Shown: piece after piece, positions 9,370-18,979 of the stretch
Layout of the letters: each line of letters opens with the position of its first letter
How positions within the stretch are numbered: position 1 is the stretch's first letter
Source: Terriglobus roseus DSM 18391
GTDB taxonomy: Bacteria; Acidobacteriota; Terriglobia; Terriglobales; Acidobacteriaceae
Assembly: GCF_000265425.1 (NCBI RefSeq)
Contig: NC_018014.1
Coordinates: forward strand, 2,418,001 to 2,482,000
Length of the DNA: 64,000 nt
Direction of reading: 5' to 3'
Program-made: the position numbers and the translations under genes
The notes under the pieces: generated by a model
Seen by the model: only the letters and a program-made list of their open reading frames with translations
Told to the model about the DNA's origin: nothing
Database searches by the model: none

Positions 9370-9990
9370 ATGAGGCCTACCTTGCTGCACCGAAGTGCTC
9401 AATCTCCGTCTCCGTCGCGTCGCAGCTTCGGCCGCTAAGGACCAGATCACACAGTCGCTATCGCTCTCCCCGACTGTGCCGCCCTCGGAGACTGACCGCA
9501 ATCACGGCTCCTTCTCGGTTGAGCTGGCTTCCTGCCAGACACGATTCTTTTCTTCACACAGACCGGAGTGGCCACCGTCCGGACGCGGCAGCTCTCGCCC
9601 GAGAGATCGATGATCGCCTACCGGTCCTCACGCATCGGAATGGCCTCAACGGTGAGCGAGGCTAGTCTTCCCTGCTCCAGAGAGCGCAGCCGACCAGCAG
9701 CGCCAGAATCGCGGAGTCCCACTTCCCCTTAGCGGTCGATGGGTCCGGCACCGCCAGCAGTTACCTCTCCTGTTCTTGGTCTGCCAGTTTCTGAAGCGAG
9801 TTCCCTTGTCCCGCACAGTCGGGATGTCGGCCAGTTTAGCTGCCTCTCCGCGGGTGAGCATGTCGTCCTTCTGGGCTTCGGAAGCCGGTTTCCGAACCGC
9901 CGCCAAACGCACACTGGCTCACCACGCCGTTCTTGGTGCAAAGCGTCCGACAGCCCGCATTCACGACTCGCACCTTTGCCCCCACCAGTG
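9370..9990 (-). pseudogene. remnant of a tyrosine recombinase / integrase gene
   Basis: Reading the minus strand across frames gives, in order: RLAAVRKPASEAQKDD, GEAAKLADIPTVRDKGTR, a frameshift, LLAVPDPSTAKGKWDSAILA, LLVGCAL, stop and frameshift, ASLTVEAIPMREDR, stop, AIIDLSGESCRVRTVATPV, and further on DCVIWSLAAEAATR. This order matches the catalytic half of XerD-like recombinases (ILALLxGCxLRRxELAxLTxExIQxREGRWxIxDLxGKxxRVRTVPxP). The HxLRR...GH...Y core is not seen. It has at least three frameshifts or stops, so it is a true pseudogene left by an integrated element. Confidence 0.78.
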
Positions 9991-10145
9991 GTGCCACCTG
10001 CTCTTCAACTCCACGGCTTTTAGTTAGGTAACGGTTTCAACCCTGCGTGACCTTAAAGACAATTCGTCGTCGGCCCTACGAAAGCCTCGCTTCAAGTCGA
10101 CAACATGCGTACGGAAGCGGAAACGATCGGCAGGGCGCCAGGCGA
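9991..10145. other. no gene seen between the integrase remnant and the TonB receptor 3' end
   Basis: The sequence upstream of the recombinase remnant may contain further decayed N-terminal coding sequence but gives no alignable motif. Nothing else was recognised. Confidence 0.4.
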
Positions 10146-13100
10146 TCAGAATTCGACGCGCAACGATACCTGTCCGGTTCTATTCCCTCCAAAGTCTGAT
10201 CCCCGTGATTGCGTGATCTTGCCGAAGCTGGCAGACGTCAGGTCGAGCGTGGGATCGGCTAAATTGGTATGGTTCAGCACATTAGTAAATGTGCCTTCGG
10301 TACGAACTCTCAAGCTCTCGCGAATTCGGAACGTTTTGCTAATTCCAGCAGAGAGGTTAACGGTACCCGGCCCGCGTAGATCCCCAACTGCTTCTGAGCC
10401 ATAACGTCCGATGGGCCGCGACCCTACGCCGACATCACAAGTTGCGATGGACGCTGGATCCGAGCTGCCGGGGCACGCAAAGGCATTTCGATTGAACCAA
10501 TGAGAGCGTGTGCGCTCTCCGCTGTTCGCATCTGCGATACGGTCCGGCCGCTGGTTTGCGCCACCAACATACGTTCCGGATCCCGTTCCGGACGGATCGA
10601 TGTAGCCCGCCGGGAAATAGGCCGTCAAAAACGTACCGCTTTGCATCAGGAAGATGTTGCTCAACTGCCATCCGCCGAGAAGCGTGTCCGTAACCCGATT
10701 CATGTTGCTGCCGAAGATTCGCCCGCGACCTACTGGTATCTCATAGATCAATGTGGACAGCCACCGGTGGCGGCGGGTCGCGGCAACATTGCCATAATCC
10801 ACGTGGCGGTCGAAGCTGTCCGTCGCACTGTAGCCACCCTGCTCATCGACGAAACCCGCTGAGTTGAAGTTGCCGGCGCTCCCTTGGTTGTCGGAAAGGT
10901 TCTTGGCAAGCGTGTAGGTGGTTCCGAATGACAGGCCGCGACTCATCCGCCGTGTGAACTCTACCTGCATGGACTGATAGTCTGCCTGGGCCGCTGTGCT
11001 CCGATTCGTCACCTGGTAAAAGTTCGGGAAGGGGTAGTCCGCCTGCGATGCCTGTGAGGACAAGCGCGTACTGGACCTTGCTAACTGATTCAGTTGTGGC
11101 TGCCAGATCAGGTGCCATGTGTGCAGTCCAACATAGGAGATACGACCGGCAAGGTTATGTCCAAAGTCATGGTCGATGGATAGATTCGTTTGCAGGGAAT
11201 AGGGGTCGTGCCAGTTGGGGTCGATGGCGCTATAGAAGTAAACGCTGCCGAGCGCAGGCGTGAACTGTCCGCTGGCGGCGGTATTGGGGAAGACAAATGT
11301 TGGTGGAACAAACGTCGACGAGCCTGCTGTGTTGGAACCACTGGAGTAGTAATTGGTGAAGGTCTGGTAGTTCTGCTGCAGTGTCTGCGCGATTGCGTAA
11401 AAGAGAGCGCCTGTCGTGGTGATGTTGAAGTAGCCCGCGCCGCCCCGCAGAACCGTTTTGTCATCGCTGAAAGGACGATAGGCAAATCCAACACGCGGCA
11501 TGAAGCGCAGGTGCGGTGCTTTGCGCAGACCCGCAGGCAGACCGGCATCGACATTGCTGACAACCGGCGTGCAAGGAACGCCGGCAACGCTACCGCCGCT
11601 GGCATACGGGTTGTTCACACCTGCGATAGGGCATGCATTCACATTAGCCAGTTCCTGCACATCAAGTGCACTTGCATACCCTGACGGGTAGATCAGCCTC
11701 CCGGTCCGCGCCACGGATGGATCAAAGTTGCCGGCAAGTCCATTGGAGGACGCCAGCGCCGGATGGTACTCATACCGTAAGCCGAAGGTCAGGTTGAGCC
11801 GTTCAGTTGCCTTCCAGGCATCTTGTGCATAGAAGGCGAAACTGTTTGTGGTCGCGTCATTGTCCTGGCGGATGTTGTTGCTTTGGTTCTGGTACGGGAC
11901 GCCTGCCAGGAAGTCTGCAAACTGGTCGCCGGTGGCCGTGTTCTGCGCGTCGAAGAGGAAGTTGCCGTAGTTGATTGAGGGTGTGGCGCCTCCGGCCTGC
12001 GTGTGCGCTCCAAGGTGTCGAATGTCGAATCCCAGGCGCATGGTGTGCCCGCCTGCCGTGTACGTGACGTTGTCGATGTATTGAAATACTCGCGAGCGCT
12101 CTTCATAACCAAGGCGCGACCCGATGGAAGTGACAGGAGCATCACCACCGTTGAAGTTGAGGTGAGGGATGCCGTTAAAGAATGGCGTCACACTCGTCGT
12201 CAGGCCCGTGCTCTGTGTGAATCCCGAACCATCGAAGGGGTTGCTATTGCCATCCTGCTCCAGTGTGAAGCCGAACTTAGCCTCATTGGCTAGCCGTGGC
12301 GTGACTGCAATATTAACGTTACTGGTCAGAATGCGATAGCGCGCGTAGGCCGTGCTGTTCGGAAGGGTCAGGTCGATCGGTTGCGATTGATTATTATTCT
12401 TCCAGGAGTAACGGACCGAGGCGGTTATCTTGCTTCCAATGACCTGGTCAGCACGTACATCGAATTGATTTGAGTTGATGTCGTTTCGCCGCGAACTGAG
12501 ATAGTTGTAGCCACGATCGGCAACAGCGGCCGACAAAGAGAGATTTGCGTCGATATTGGGATCAGGATAGAACTGCAGGAACTTGGCGGAGACTGGATTA
12601 ACGGGCAGGATGTTTCCTGCGTACGTTCCACCGGTGAAGGGGTTCTGCAGCGGCGTGGATGTCTCCTGCGAGAAGTTTCCCTGTTTCATCAGAACGGTAG
12701 GCACAGTGCGCTGCAGCGGCGTCGTCTGTGGGAAGCGAAGTCCCTCAAAGGCTCCGAAGAGGAAGGTTCGATTACGTCCGTTATATAGGTGCGGGACTAC
12801 GACAGGGAGACCAACGCTTGCCCCGAAGTCCTTGGCGTCTTTCTGTGGCTTGGTGCTCGCATCAGCGCCAAAGGGTGTCGCATCTAATGCGTCATTCTGG
12901 TAGTACATGTAAGCCGAGCCATGGACCTGGTTCGTACCGCTCTTCGTAATGGTTGTGATCTCACCAGGCTGACCGTACTCGGCGTTGTTATTAACGCCGT
13001 CGACGCGGATCTCAGCAATGGATTCTGCAGACGGAAAGGCATCGGCTTGCACGTTGTTACTGGTCTGATTTTGCGCGGAGATGCCATCGACCGTCGTGTC

Positions 13101-13694
13101 CGTCTGCGAAGGCAGACCACCCTGGATGGAATAGCGCACCGAAGGGGCGGGACGCGTTGATGGCGCTGGTGGATAGCCTGCACTGTCTGGCTGCACACCA
13201 GGTAAAGCCTGCACCACGCTCAAAGGCGAGGTGGATCCTGCACCACGATAATTCGCCGGTAAATCAAGGACCGCCTGCGGTGTCAGAGTGGCTGATATCT
13301 GAGCGTTTTCTAGGTTGATCAGCCCCGCGTCTGTCGCGCTGACCGTGACCGCATCGTTGACATCGCCCGTTTTGAGTGTGACGTCGAAGCGCAGTTCCTG
13401 ACGCGACTGCAGCAAGATGCCCGTTGACGTCGATGTAGACAGTCCCGCTGCCTGAGCCATGATGTCGTAGTGGCCTGGCTCAAGATTCAGCGAGGTATAG
13501 CTTCCGTTGCTGTCGCTTGTGGCAATACGGTCCGTATTGCTTTCCGTCCGGTGCAGTCTAACGGTTGCATTTGGAACGCGAGCACCCGTCTTGTCCTGGA
13601 CGGTGCCGGAGATGCTGCCAAGCGTTGACTGCGCCAGAGCACATGGCGCGACGACGACAACAAGCGCAATGGGGAGGAGAGAGCGACGATGCAT
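10146..13694 (-). CDS. Oar-like TonB-dependent outer-membrane receptor
   Basis: 1182 residues from the ATG at 13694, which has GAGGCC 7 nt upstream and a signal peptide ending ALAQ; the frame is open further upstream but that part has no signal. Domain order is signal peptide, carboxypeptidase-regulatory domain (SISGTVQDKTGARVPNATVR), plug (YSIQGGLPSQTDTTVDGIS, then SIAEIRVDGVNNNAEYGQ and ITTITKSGTNQVHGSAYMYY), then a ~900-residue barrel ending QVSLRVEF. Acidobacteria carry many such receptors, thought to import glycans, peptides or chelates, and the ligand is unknown. The MATE gene upstream is on the same strand with a 46-nt gap, so they may be co-transcribed. Confidence 0.92.
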   Translation of the reverse strand: MHRRSLLPIALVVVVAPCALAQSTLGSISGTVQDKTGARVPNATVRLHRTESNTDRIATSDSNGSYTSLNLEPGHYDIMAQAAGLSTSTSTGILLQSRQELRFDVTLKTGDVNDAVTVSATDAGLINLENAQISATLTPQAVLDLPANYRGAGSTSPLSVVQALPGVQPDSAGYPPAPSTRPAPSVRYSIQGGLPSQTDTTVDGISAQNQTSNNVQADAFPSAESIAEIRVDGVNNNAEYGQPGEITTITKSGTNQVHGSAYMYYQNDALDATPFGADASTKPQKDAKDFGASVGLPVVVPHLYNGRNRTFLFGAFEGLRFPQTTPLQRTVPTVLMKQGNFSQETSTPLQNPFTGGTYAGNILPVNPVSAKFLQFYPDPNIDANLSLSAAVADRGYNYLSSRRNDINSNQFDVRADQVIGSKITASVRYSWKNNNQSQPIDLTLPNSTAYARYRILTSNVNIAVTPRLANEAKFGFTLEQDGNSNPFDGSGFTQSTGLTTSVTPFFNGIPHLNFNGGDAPVTSIGSRLGYEERSRVFQYIDNVTYTAGGHTMRLGFDIRHLGAHTQAGGATPSINYGNFLFDAQNTATGDQFADFLAGVPYQNQSNNIRQDNDATTNSFAFYAQDAWKATERLNLTFGLRYEYHPALASSNGLAGNFDPSVARTGRLIYPSGYASALDVQELANVNACPIAGVNNPYASGGSVAGVPCTPVVSNVDAGLPAGLRKAPHLRFMPRVGFAYRPFSDDKTVLRGGAGYFNITTTGALFYAIAQTLQQNYQTFTNYYSSGSNTAGSSTFVPPTFVFPNTAASGQFTPALGSVYFYSAIDPNWHDPYSLQTNLSIDHDFGHNLAGRISYVGLHTWHLIWQPQLNQLARSSTRLSSQASQADYPFPNFYQVTNRSTAAQADYQSMQVEFTRRMSRGLSFGTTYTLAKNLSDNQGSAGNFNSAGFVDEQGGYSATDSFDRHVDYGNVAATRRHRWLSTLIYEIPVGRGRIFGSNMNRVTDTLLGGWQLSNIFLMQSGTFLTAYFPAGYIDPSGTGSGTYVGGANQRPDRIADANSGERTRSHWFNRNAFACPGSSDPASIATCDVGVGSRPIGRYGSEAVGDLRGPGTVNLSAGISKTFRIRESLRVRTEGTFTNVLNHTNLADPTLDLTSASFGKITQSRGSDFGGNRTGQVSLRVEF

Positions 13695-13740
13695 GTTAGG
13701 CCTCAAGATTGTGAAGTAGAAGTGTGGTCCGCGGTGCGCT

Positions 13741-15297
13741 TCAACGCACTCGCAGCGGGGACAGCAAAGCAATGGAGTGAGTGGCATCTGCTGCAGCTTC
13801 CGACCGCATACGATGTTGCCAAAGGACGGTAAGAAGAAGACCGGAACTTACGGAGGCGATGGCTCTTCCCATCCACAGTCCGACAGCGCCATATCCCAGG
13901 GGAAACGCAAGTAAGTACGCCGCCGGCATACCAAGCACCCAGTTACAGAAGACGCTTACCCACAAAGGCGTGCGCGTATCACCAAGTCCAGTTAAGGCAG
14001 ACGCCTGCACTACGAATGCCGCATCGCCAAGAATAAGAACGCTGCACAGCCAGAACAACGGCGTCGCTGCTGCAACGACGTGGTTGTCTGTCGTATAGAA
14101 GGAAGCGAGCTTGTGAGCGAAGCTGAGAAAAGCAACCGCTGCAATCGCTCCATAGCCAAGCGCGAGCAACATTGTCGCCTTGGTAGCGCTCCGCACGCCG
14201 CGCAGGTCGTTACGTCCAGCGGCTTGACCAACACGGATCATCGCTGCGTAAGAGAGTCCGGTTGGGACCATATAAACGAACGCGTTCAAATCAAGTGCCA
14301 CCTGATGGGCAGCAAGCAAATTCGTTCCTAGCCGAGCACAAAGTAGCGACATGAACGTAGATATGCCGAGTTCCAGGGAGAATTCCAGGCCGGAAGGCCA
14401 ACCGACTTGTAGCAGCGCCCGCAGCCTTGCTGCATCCGGACGAAGCGTGGCGAGCCTCGGGCGCTGGTGCATCTGCCGCAGAGCGAAGACCACGCCGGGT
14501 ACCAGTAACAGCAACATCCAAAAACGCACAACAACCGTGGCCCACCCTGAGCCTGCGAGTCCCATGGCAGGCATGTGCCAGTGCCCATACAGCAGAAGCC
14601 AGTCGAAGAGCAGATTCACAGCTCCAGAAGTTACCAAGGACGCCGTGATGAGTCCGACACGGTTGATGGATTGCAGAAACCGCCGCAATGCCATGTAAAG
14701 CATCAGTGGAACGGTGGACCAGACCAATGCACGAAGGTAGGTTTGTGTTATTAAAGCGACATCTCGTGAGACGCCAAATCGCGGCAGCAGAGTGCCGAAG
14801 CCAAGGGTGAGAAGCATTACCAGCGGCGTCGCGAGGACAACGATCCACATCGACTGCGCAAGCATGCGCACACACTCTTGCTTATCGTTACGTCCGGCAG
14901 CCTGCGAAACATAGGTCTCAAGGCCATTAAGCAGGTAGATCGCAAAGAATGCGATCGCGTAGTAAATTGTGTTGCCAAGCGAGGACGCAGCGATAGCCGC
15001 CGCGGAATGCGGCAGTCGTCCGATCATGAGGGCGTCGACAATATAGGTCGACATCCAGCCCAACTCTCCAAGCGCAAGGGGCAACCCAATGCGTGTGCAT
15101 GCGGCGACCTCGCGTCGAAGGCTAACGGCAGATACCGCAGGCGCATTCTCAAGCAGCGCACTGCCATCAGCGCTGCTTGATGAAATAGAAAGCAACTCAA
15201 CTCCTTGAGGGATGGATTCTTCCTTCTGATGCAACATGCGTGCTGCTGAAAAATCAGATTTTGACAGAGTGAAACGCGGAACGGCTTCTGGTTTCAC
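13741..15297 (-). CDS. MATE family multidrug/metabolite exporter
   Basis: 518 residues from a GTG start; an ATG at 15237 would shorten the unusually long hydrophilic N-terminus by 20 residues. About twelve hydrophobic helices are seen, with MATE features: GLPLALGELGWMSTYIVDALMIGRLP in helix 1, YVSQAAGRND after helix 2, and the second-half copy IRVGQAAGRNDLRG. MATE proteins export organic cations or metabolites by Na+ or H+ antiport across the inner membrane. It is divergent from the PIG-L gene at 15378 across an 80-nt gap that should hold both promoters. Confidence 0.88.
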   Translation of the reverse strand: MKPEAVPRFTLSKSDFSAARMLHQKEESIPQGVELLSISSSSADGSALLENAPAVSAVSLRREVAACTRIGLPLALGELGWMSTYIVDALMIGRLPHSAAAIAASSLGNTIYYAIAFFAIYLLNGLETYVSQAAGRNDKQECVRMLAQSMWIVVLATPLVMLLTLGFGTLLPRFGVSRDVALITQTYLRALVWSTVPLMLYMALRRFLQSINRVGLITASLVTSGAVNLLFDWLLLYGHWHMPAMGLAGSGWATVVVRFWMLLLLVPGVVFALRQMHQRPRLATLRPDAARLRALLQVGWPSGLEFSLELGISTFMSLLCARLGTNLLAAHQVALDLNAFVYMVPTGLSYAAMIRVGQAAGRNDLRGVRSATKATMLLALGYGAIAAVAFLSFAHKLASFYTTDNHVVAAATPLFWLCSVLILGDAAFVVQASALTGLGDTRTPLWVSVFCNWVLGMPAAYLLAFPLGYGAVGLWMGRAIASVSSGLLLTVLWQHRMRSEAAADATHSIALLSPLRVR

Positions 15298-15377
15298 ATG
15301 CGAAACATAAGCTTGAAACTCGTCTGGGGAAGGCTCTTCAAGAGCGACACCAGATCATCTGAGCCTGAGAGGATTTC

Positions 15378-16146
15378 ATGCGCGTTCTGGTTCTTTCGCC
15401 GCATCGTGATGATGCAGCCTTCTCATGCGGATTGATTCTGCACGAACTTCTCTCCGCAGGACACAGCGTTTCCATCGTGAACGTTTGCACAGTCAGCCGA
15501 TACGCTCCCCTACGCCTCGCAGGACAGCCACGACGTTACTCGGCTGGTCACTGCACTGCGGATGCGAGAAGACCTCGTATTTATACAAACGATCTTGCGG
15601 GCAACTGGAGCGAAGAGCGACCAGGTCCATCTAGGGGATCTGGCATGGCAGGATCTGCCAATTCGCTGGGGAACGGAGGACGCACACTCCTTGTCTCCAG
15701 CAGACCTTCGGCAGGACGAGGTGCAATCGTTGGCGCGGAGCTTTGCCTCACTCCCCTTTACAGATCTCGTGTTGGCGCCGATGGCCTTGGGAGGCCATAT
15801 CGACCATCGACTGGTCTACGAAGCAGCTAGGCACACCTTTAGCAGTGCCCGCCTTCTCTTCTACGAGGATCTGCCGTATGCATGTCGGATGTCCGCAGAC
15901 AAACGAGAGAACTCTGCTTTGAGCCCCGGACAGGTGCTTCAGGAAGCATGGTTTCCACTGGAGCCGGCATCCGCTGCGTCGAAGCGAGATTACGCGATGT
16001 GTTATCCATCTCAGATCGCGGTCGACGTCTCCGACGAGATGCAAACATACGCTATGGCCCATAGCGGCAGAGAACGGTTTTCCGCGAGCCCAGAAGCATT
16101 ACAGAAGCTGCGCACCGCGCTCCAGAGACAAGGAGTTCCCGATTGA
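15378..16146 (+). pseudogene. PIG-L family deacetylase gene with a single-base frameshift in a CCCC run
   Basis: GAGAGG precedes the ATG. The first frame reads VLVLSPHRDDAAFSCGLILHELL, the PIG-L zinc motif (usually PHPDDE, here PHRDDA). At the C run 15507-15510 one extra C shifts the frame; removing it gives SRYAPYASQDSHDVTRLVTALRMREDLVF, which joins smoothly to the second frame with the zinc histidine in GGHIDHRLVYEA. The repaired protein would be ~255 residues. The stop overlaps the glycosyltransferase start (TGATG). PIG-L enzymes deacetylate N-acetylglucosaminyl conjugates, which fits a sugar-modification pair. It could be a pseudogene or a homopolymer sequencing error. Confidence 0.72.
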
Positions 16147-16976
16147 TGAAACTACCCTCTCCAAGTCAAGAGAACGCGGGCCCTGAAGTCTCTATTCTGA
16201 TGACGGCGTTTAATAGCTCCACATATCTTGCGGAGGCCTTCGATAGCATTCTGAGTCAGGCAACATCTCGCATTTGGGAACTTCTCTTTGTGGACGACGG
16301 ATCCACCGACGGAACTCTTGCCATCGCTCGGCAGCATGCGAACCGGTATTCCGGAAGAATTCGTGTTCTGGTACATCCGGGCGGTGTCAATCGAGGGATC
16401 AGCGCGTCACGTAATCTTGCGCTGCGTTATGCCCGCGCGCCTCTAATCACTTTCCTCGACTCCGATGATGTCTGGCTTCCACACCATCTGGAGACGCAGG
16501 CGTCTTTGCTGGATGACATGCCCCACGTAACGATGGTTTATGCAGCGGCCGAACGCTGGGTCGACTTCACAGTCCCGTTCCATGAACAGAGCTCCCGCGC
16601 AGCCAACTGGGGAAGTAATTACATACCACCGCTGATACCCAGGGGGGCGTCCGTCGGTCTGCTGGCACGTGGAGAACTGCTACGTTGGTTTCGGGAAGAT
16701 GAGAGTATGGTCCCGTGTATCTGCACGGTCATGCTAAGAACCGCAGCGGCAAGGATGGTTGGCGGCTTCTGTGCCGACTTCCGAGGACTTTACGACGATC
16801 AGGCGTTCCACGCAAAGGTCGCACGGCAATACGATATTTATGCGCACGACGTTTGTGTCGCGCGTTATCGTCAACATCCGGCTTCGTGCTGTGCTCGGGC
16901 ACGTTTGGATGATCAGATTGAGCAGAAGGAGCGCGACAAGTTCCAGGCATTCCTGTCGTCGACTCAAGGAACTTGA
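16146..16976 (+). CDS. family 2 glycosyltransferase
   Basis: 276 residues. I chose the ATG at 16146, which overlaps the previous stop as TGATG, over a TTG one codon upstream. The GT-A fold is clear: EVSILMTAFN strand, DDGSTDGT nucleotide-sugar motif (~residue 50), ISASRNLAL, and DSDDVW as the metal-binding DxD motif (~105). A late acceptor-side segment (DDQAFHAKVARQYD) is also present. It transfers a sugar from a nucleotide donor in the cytoplasm, probably onto a glycolipid or polysaccharide precursor. The donor and acceptor are unknown. The overlap with the PIG-L gene suggests a two-gene operon. Confidence 0.88.
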   Translation: MKLPSPSQENAGPEVSILMTAFNSSTYLAEAFDSILSQATSRIWELLFVDDGSTDGTLAIARQHANRYSGRIRVLVHPGGVNRGISASRNLALRYARAPLITFLDSDDVWLPHHLETQASLLDDMPHVTMVYAAAERWVDFTVPFHEQSSRAANWGSNYIPPLIPRGASVGLLARGELLRWFREDESMVPCICTVMLRTAAARMVGGFCADFRGLYDDQAFHAKVARQYDIYAHDVCVARYRQHPASCCARARLDDQIEQKERDKFQAFLSSTQGT

Positions 16977-16988
16977 TCGATGAAGCTA

Positions 16989-17314
16989 CGGCGGCCGCGT
17001 CGCCATCCTTCCCGGACAGGCACCCGCCGAGGAGTTCAGCACCCTTGCGCATGAACTCGCATACGAAATGCTCCACAAGGCAGAGCGCCGCACAGCGACC
17101 TCAGAGACCGTACGTGAAACAGCAGACCATCGGCCTTGACGCTGGCCAAGCCTCCGCCGACTACATCCACCTGTTGTACGGCAACGCCGTTCTGCTGACG
17201 GAAAGCCTCGAGGTCATCTAGAAGACATCAGATCTCATCCTCTCTTCTACTGAGACGGCACCCGACGCAGCCAAACAGAACAAAACCACCGAAGCAGTCG
17301 CGGAGGTGGCGTAG
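16989..17314 (+). pseudogene. C-terminal fragment of an ArdC/ImmA-like zinc metallopeptidase gene
   Basis: The first frame reads GRVAILPGQAPAEEFSTLAH, ELAYEMLHKAERRTATSETVRET. This is the HExxH segment of the peptidase domain found in ArdC-like antirestriction proteins, with the last His changed to Tyr (HELAY). After a deletion and frameshift, a second frame reads QTIGLDAGQASADYIHLLYG, NAVLLTESLEVI, then TAG at 17219 where CAG is expected, then KTSDLILSSTETAPD...AEVA to a stop at 17314. The N-terminal DNA-binding half is missing. It is a decayed plasmid or ICE gene directly after the glycosyltransferase. Confidence 0.72.
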
Positions 17315-17568
17315 TGCAGACCATCCTCAACATCCTCACGCATGCCTCTTGGTGATCCATCCTATGAATGAGACTCGTGACAGGCCGCTCCGCACCCGCT
17401 ATTCCAGCGATTTGGGACATCTGAAGTCGTGGCTATGGGATCTGGGCATAGTGGAAAAGATATCGATGACTTCATCGTCTCCCTAGTTCGCGATCCGCTC
17501 CTTCCTTCGTCGGTCAGCGTGTCGGCCTTCTAACCAGAGAAACAGCACGATGTATGTGTGGCGGGTGT
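17315..17568. other. no gene recognised
   Basis: This ~250-base stretch between the metallopeptidase remnant and the 3' end of the histidine kinase gene shows no coding motif. It probably belongs to the same decayed element. Confidence 0.4.
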
Positions 17569-18972
17569 TTATGGACGGAGGATCTTCTCTGCGTTGTGGT
17601 TGTCGTTGTCGAAGGAGGGTGGCAGCAGTATCTGAACATTTAGACCTCCTGCGGATCTGTTGCTTGCCATAATTTTGCCTCCGTGGAGATGTACGGCTCG
17701 CTCCGCGATCGCCAGCCCTACGCCGAAACCACCGGAGCTCTCTGATCTCGCCATGTCGACCCGATAGAACGGGCGGAATATATGAGAGAGATGATCGAGC
17801 GGAATCCCGGGGCCGGTATCTCTCACAGAGACCTTGAAACCGCCGGGCGGGATCTGAACAGCCATTGCCTGATGGACGTCAAGGTTGCTGAGCTCGACTT
17901 CCACGACGCCCCCGGGCGGCGTATAGCGAATCGCATTTCGGAGGATGTTCTCGATGGCGCGGCTGAGCATGACAGGCTGCCCCGTCATTAAGCTGTTCCT
18001 CACGTTAGAGTGAAACTCGATTCTGCAACCCCGTGCACTTGCCTCAAAGTTCGCAGCCTCCAACAACTCTTCGATCAATAGCTGCATTTCGAAACTGTCC
18101 AGACGAGGCGTCTGCCGTGTGCTCTCCAGCAGCGAGAGCGTCAGCATCTCTCCGATGAGTTCATTGACTTTCCCTGTCTCTTGCTCCATGTGATCGAAGA
18201 CTGCCTGGTCGGCGTTGCTGTCCTCTCGGGCGAGTTCGACGGCCATACACAGGCGTGCGAGTGGCGAACGAAGCTCGTGTGAAACGTCACGGATGAGCAT
18301 TTTCTGCGCGTCGATCAGTTCGCTCACGCGATCCGCCATGCTGTTGAAGTCGGCCATTAGTGTCCGCACATCGGCGCTGTCAAATTGTCCCCAGCGTGAT
18401 GGGCCTGGAACAGGAAGACGAGTATCCAGGTCGCCGGCAGTAAAGGTGCGAAATGCTGCAGAGAGGGCTCGAAGGGGACGAGTCAGCAGGTACGCAAAAA
18501 GGAACGTCACCAGAATGGACAGTGGCAAGGCGCTCTTAGGAAATGGTGGGAATAACGGAGGACGGATAAATGGCGAACTGAGGACGATAAACCACTTTGC
18601 TCCCGAAGCCAGCGTGATAGGCATCGCATGAATCCATTGACTGCCGTTCCTCTTACCGGTCAATGCGTCCTTGCTGATGGAACGCTGTAGGGCTTCTGCT
18701 TCTACCTGCGTTATCGAGCGGCCACAGAGTGGTTTCCCCTGGGCGTTTGCAACGATCCAGAGAGGATCAGAAAGCGAAACAGCAGAACAACCGTGGGAGC
18801 GATAGTCCTCGAGCGCTATCGTCAGAGTGTGTTGCGCGGAACTCTTGAAGATGGCTTCCAGCTCAGTCGGAGAGTGCGGCACGTCATCCGGAAAGAAGAT
18901 AGTCGCGCCTACGAACACGGCAAGCGTTGCAAGCCAGAAGGAGAGAAAGAGTTGCAGGAAGAAGGTGCGCAT
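17569..18972 (-). CDS. CpxA-like membrane sensor histidine kinase
   Basis: 467 residues. TM1 is at ~5-25 (LFLSFWLATLAVFVGATIFF) and TM2 at ~150-170, flanking a ~125-residue periplasmic sensor. A HAMP linker (RPLRALSAAF...GDLDTRLP) follows, then the H-box DVSHELRSPLARL, N-box ENILRNAIRYTP, G1 DTGPGI and G2 GFGVGLAIA. All kinase motifs are intact. The gene starts 7 nt after the response regulator gene, so the two form an operon. By position and type it should report envelope stress to the regulator, which lies divergent from the RND efflux operon. Confidence 0.93.
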   Translation of the reverse strand: MRTFFLQLFLSFWLATLAVFVGATIFFPDDVPHSPTELEAIFKSSAQHTLTIALEDYRSHGCSAVSLSDPLWIVANAQGKPLCGRSITQVEAEALQRSISKDALTGKRNGSQWIHAMPITLASGAKWFIVLSSPFIRPPLFPPFPKSALPLSILVTFLFAYLLTRPLRALSAAFRTFTAGDLDTRLPVPGPSRWGQFDSADVRTLMADFNSMADRVSELIDAQKMLIRDVSHELRSPLARLCMAVELAREDSNADQAVFDHMEQETGKVNELIGEMLTLSLLESTRQTPRLDSFEMQLLIEELLEAANFEASARGCRIEFHSNVRNSLMTGQPVMLSRAIENILRNAIRYTPPGGVVEVELSNLDVHQAMAVQIPPGGFKVSVRDTGPGIPLDHLSHIFRPFYRVDMARSESSGGFGVGLAIAERAVHLHGGKIMASNRSAGGLNVQILLPPSFDNDNHNAEKILRP

Positions 18973-18979
18973 CGGCTAC

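Noticed and set aside
13695-13787. 31-codon extension of the TonB receptor
   Set aside because: The signal peptide and ribosome binding site fit the ATG at 13694.
15507-15510. Programmed frameshift in the PIG-L gene
   Set aside because: A bare CCCC run with no slippery heptamer or stimulatory structure; error or slippage mutation is simpler.
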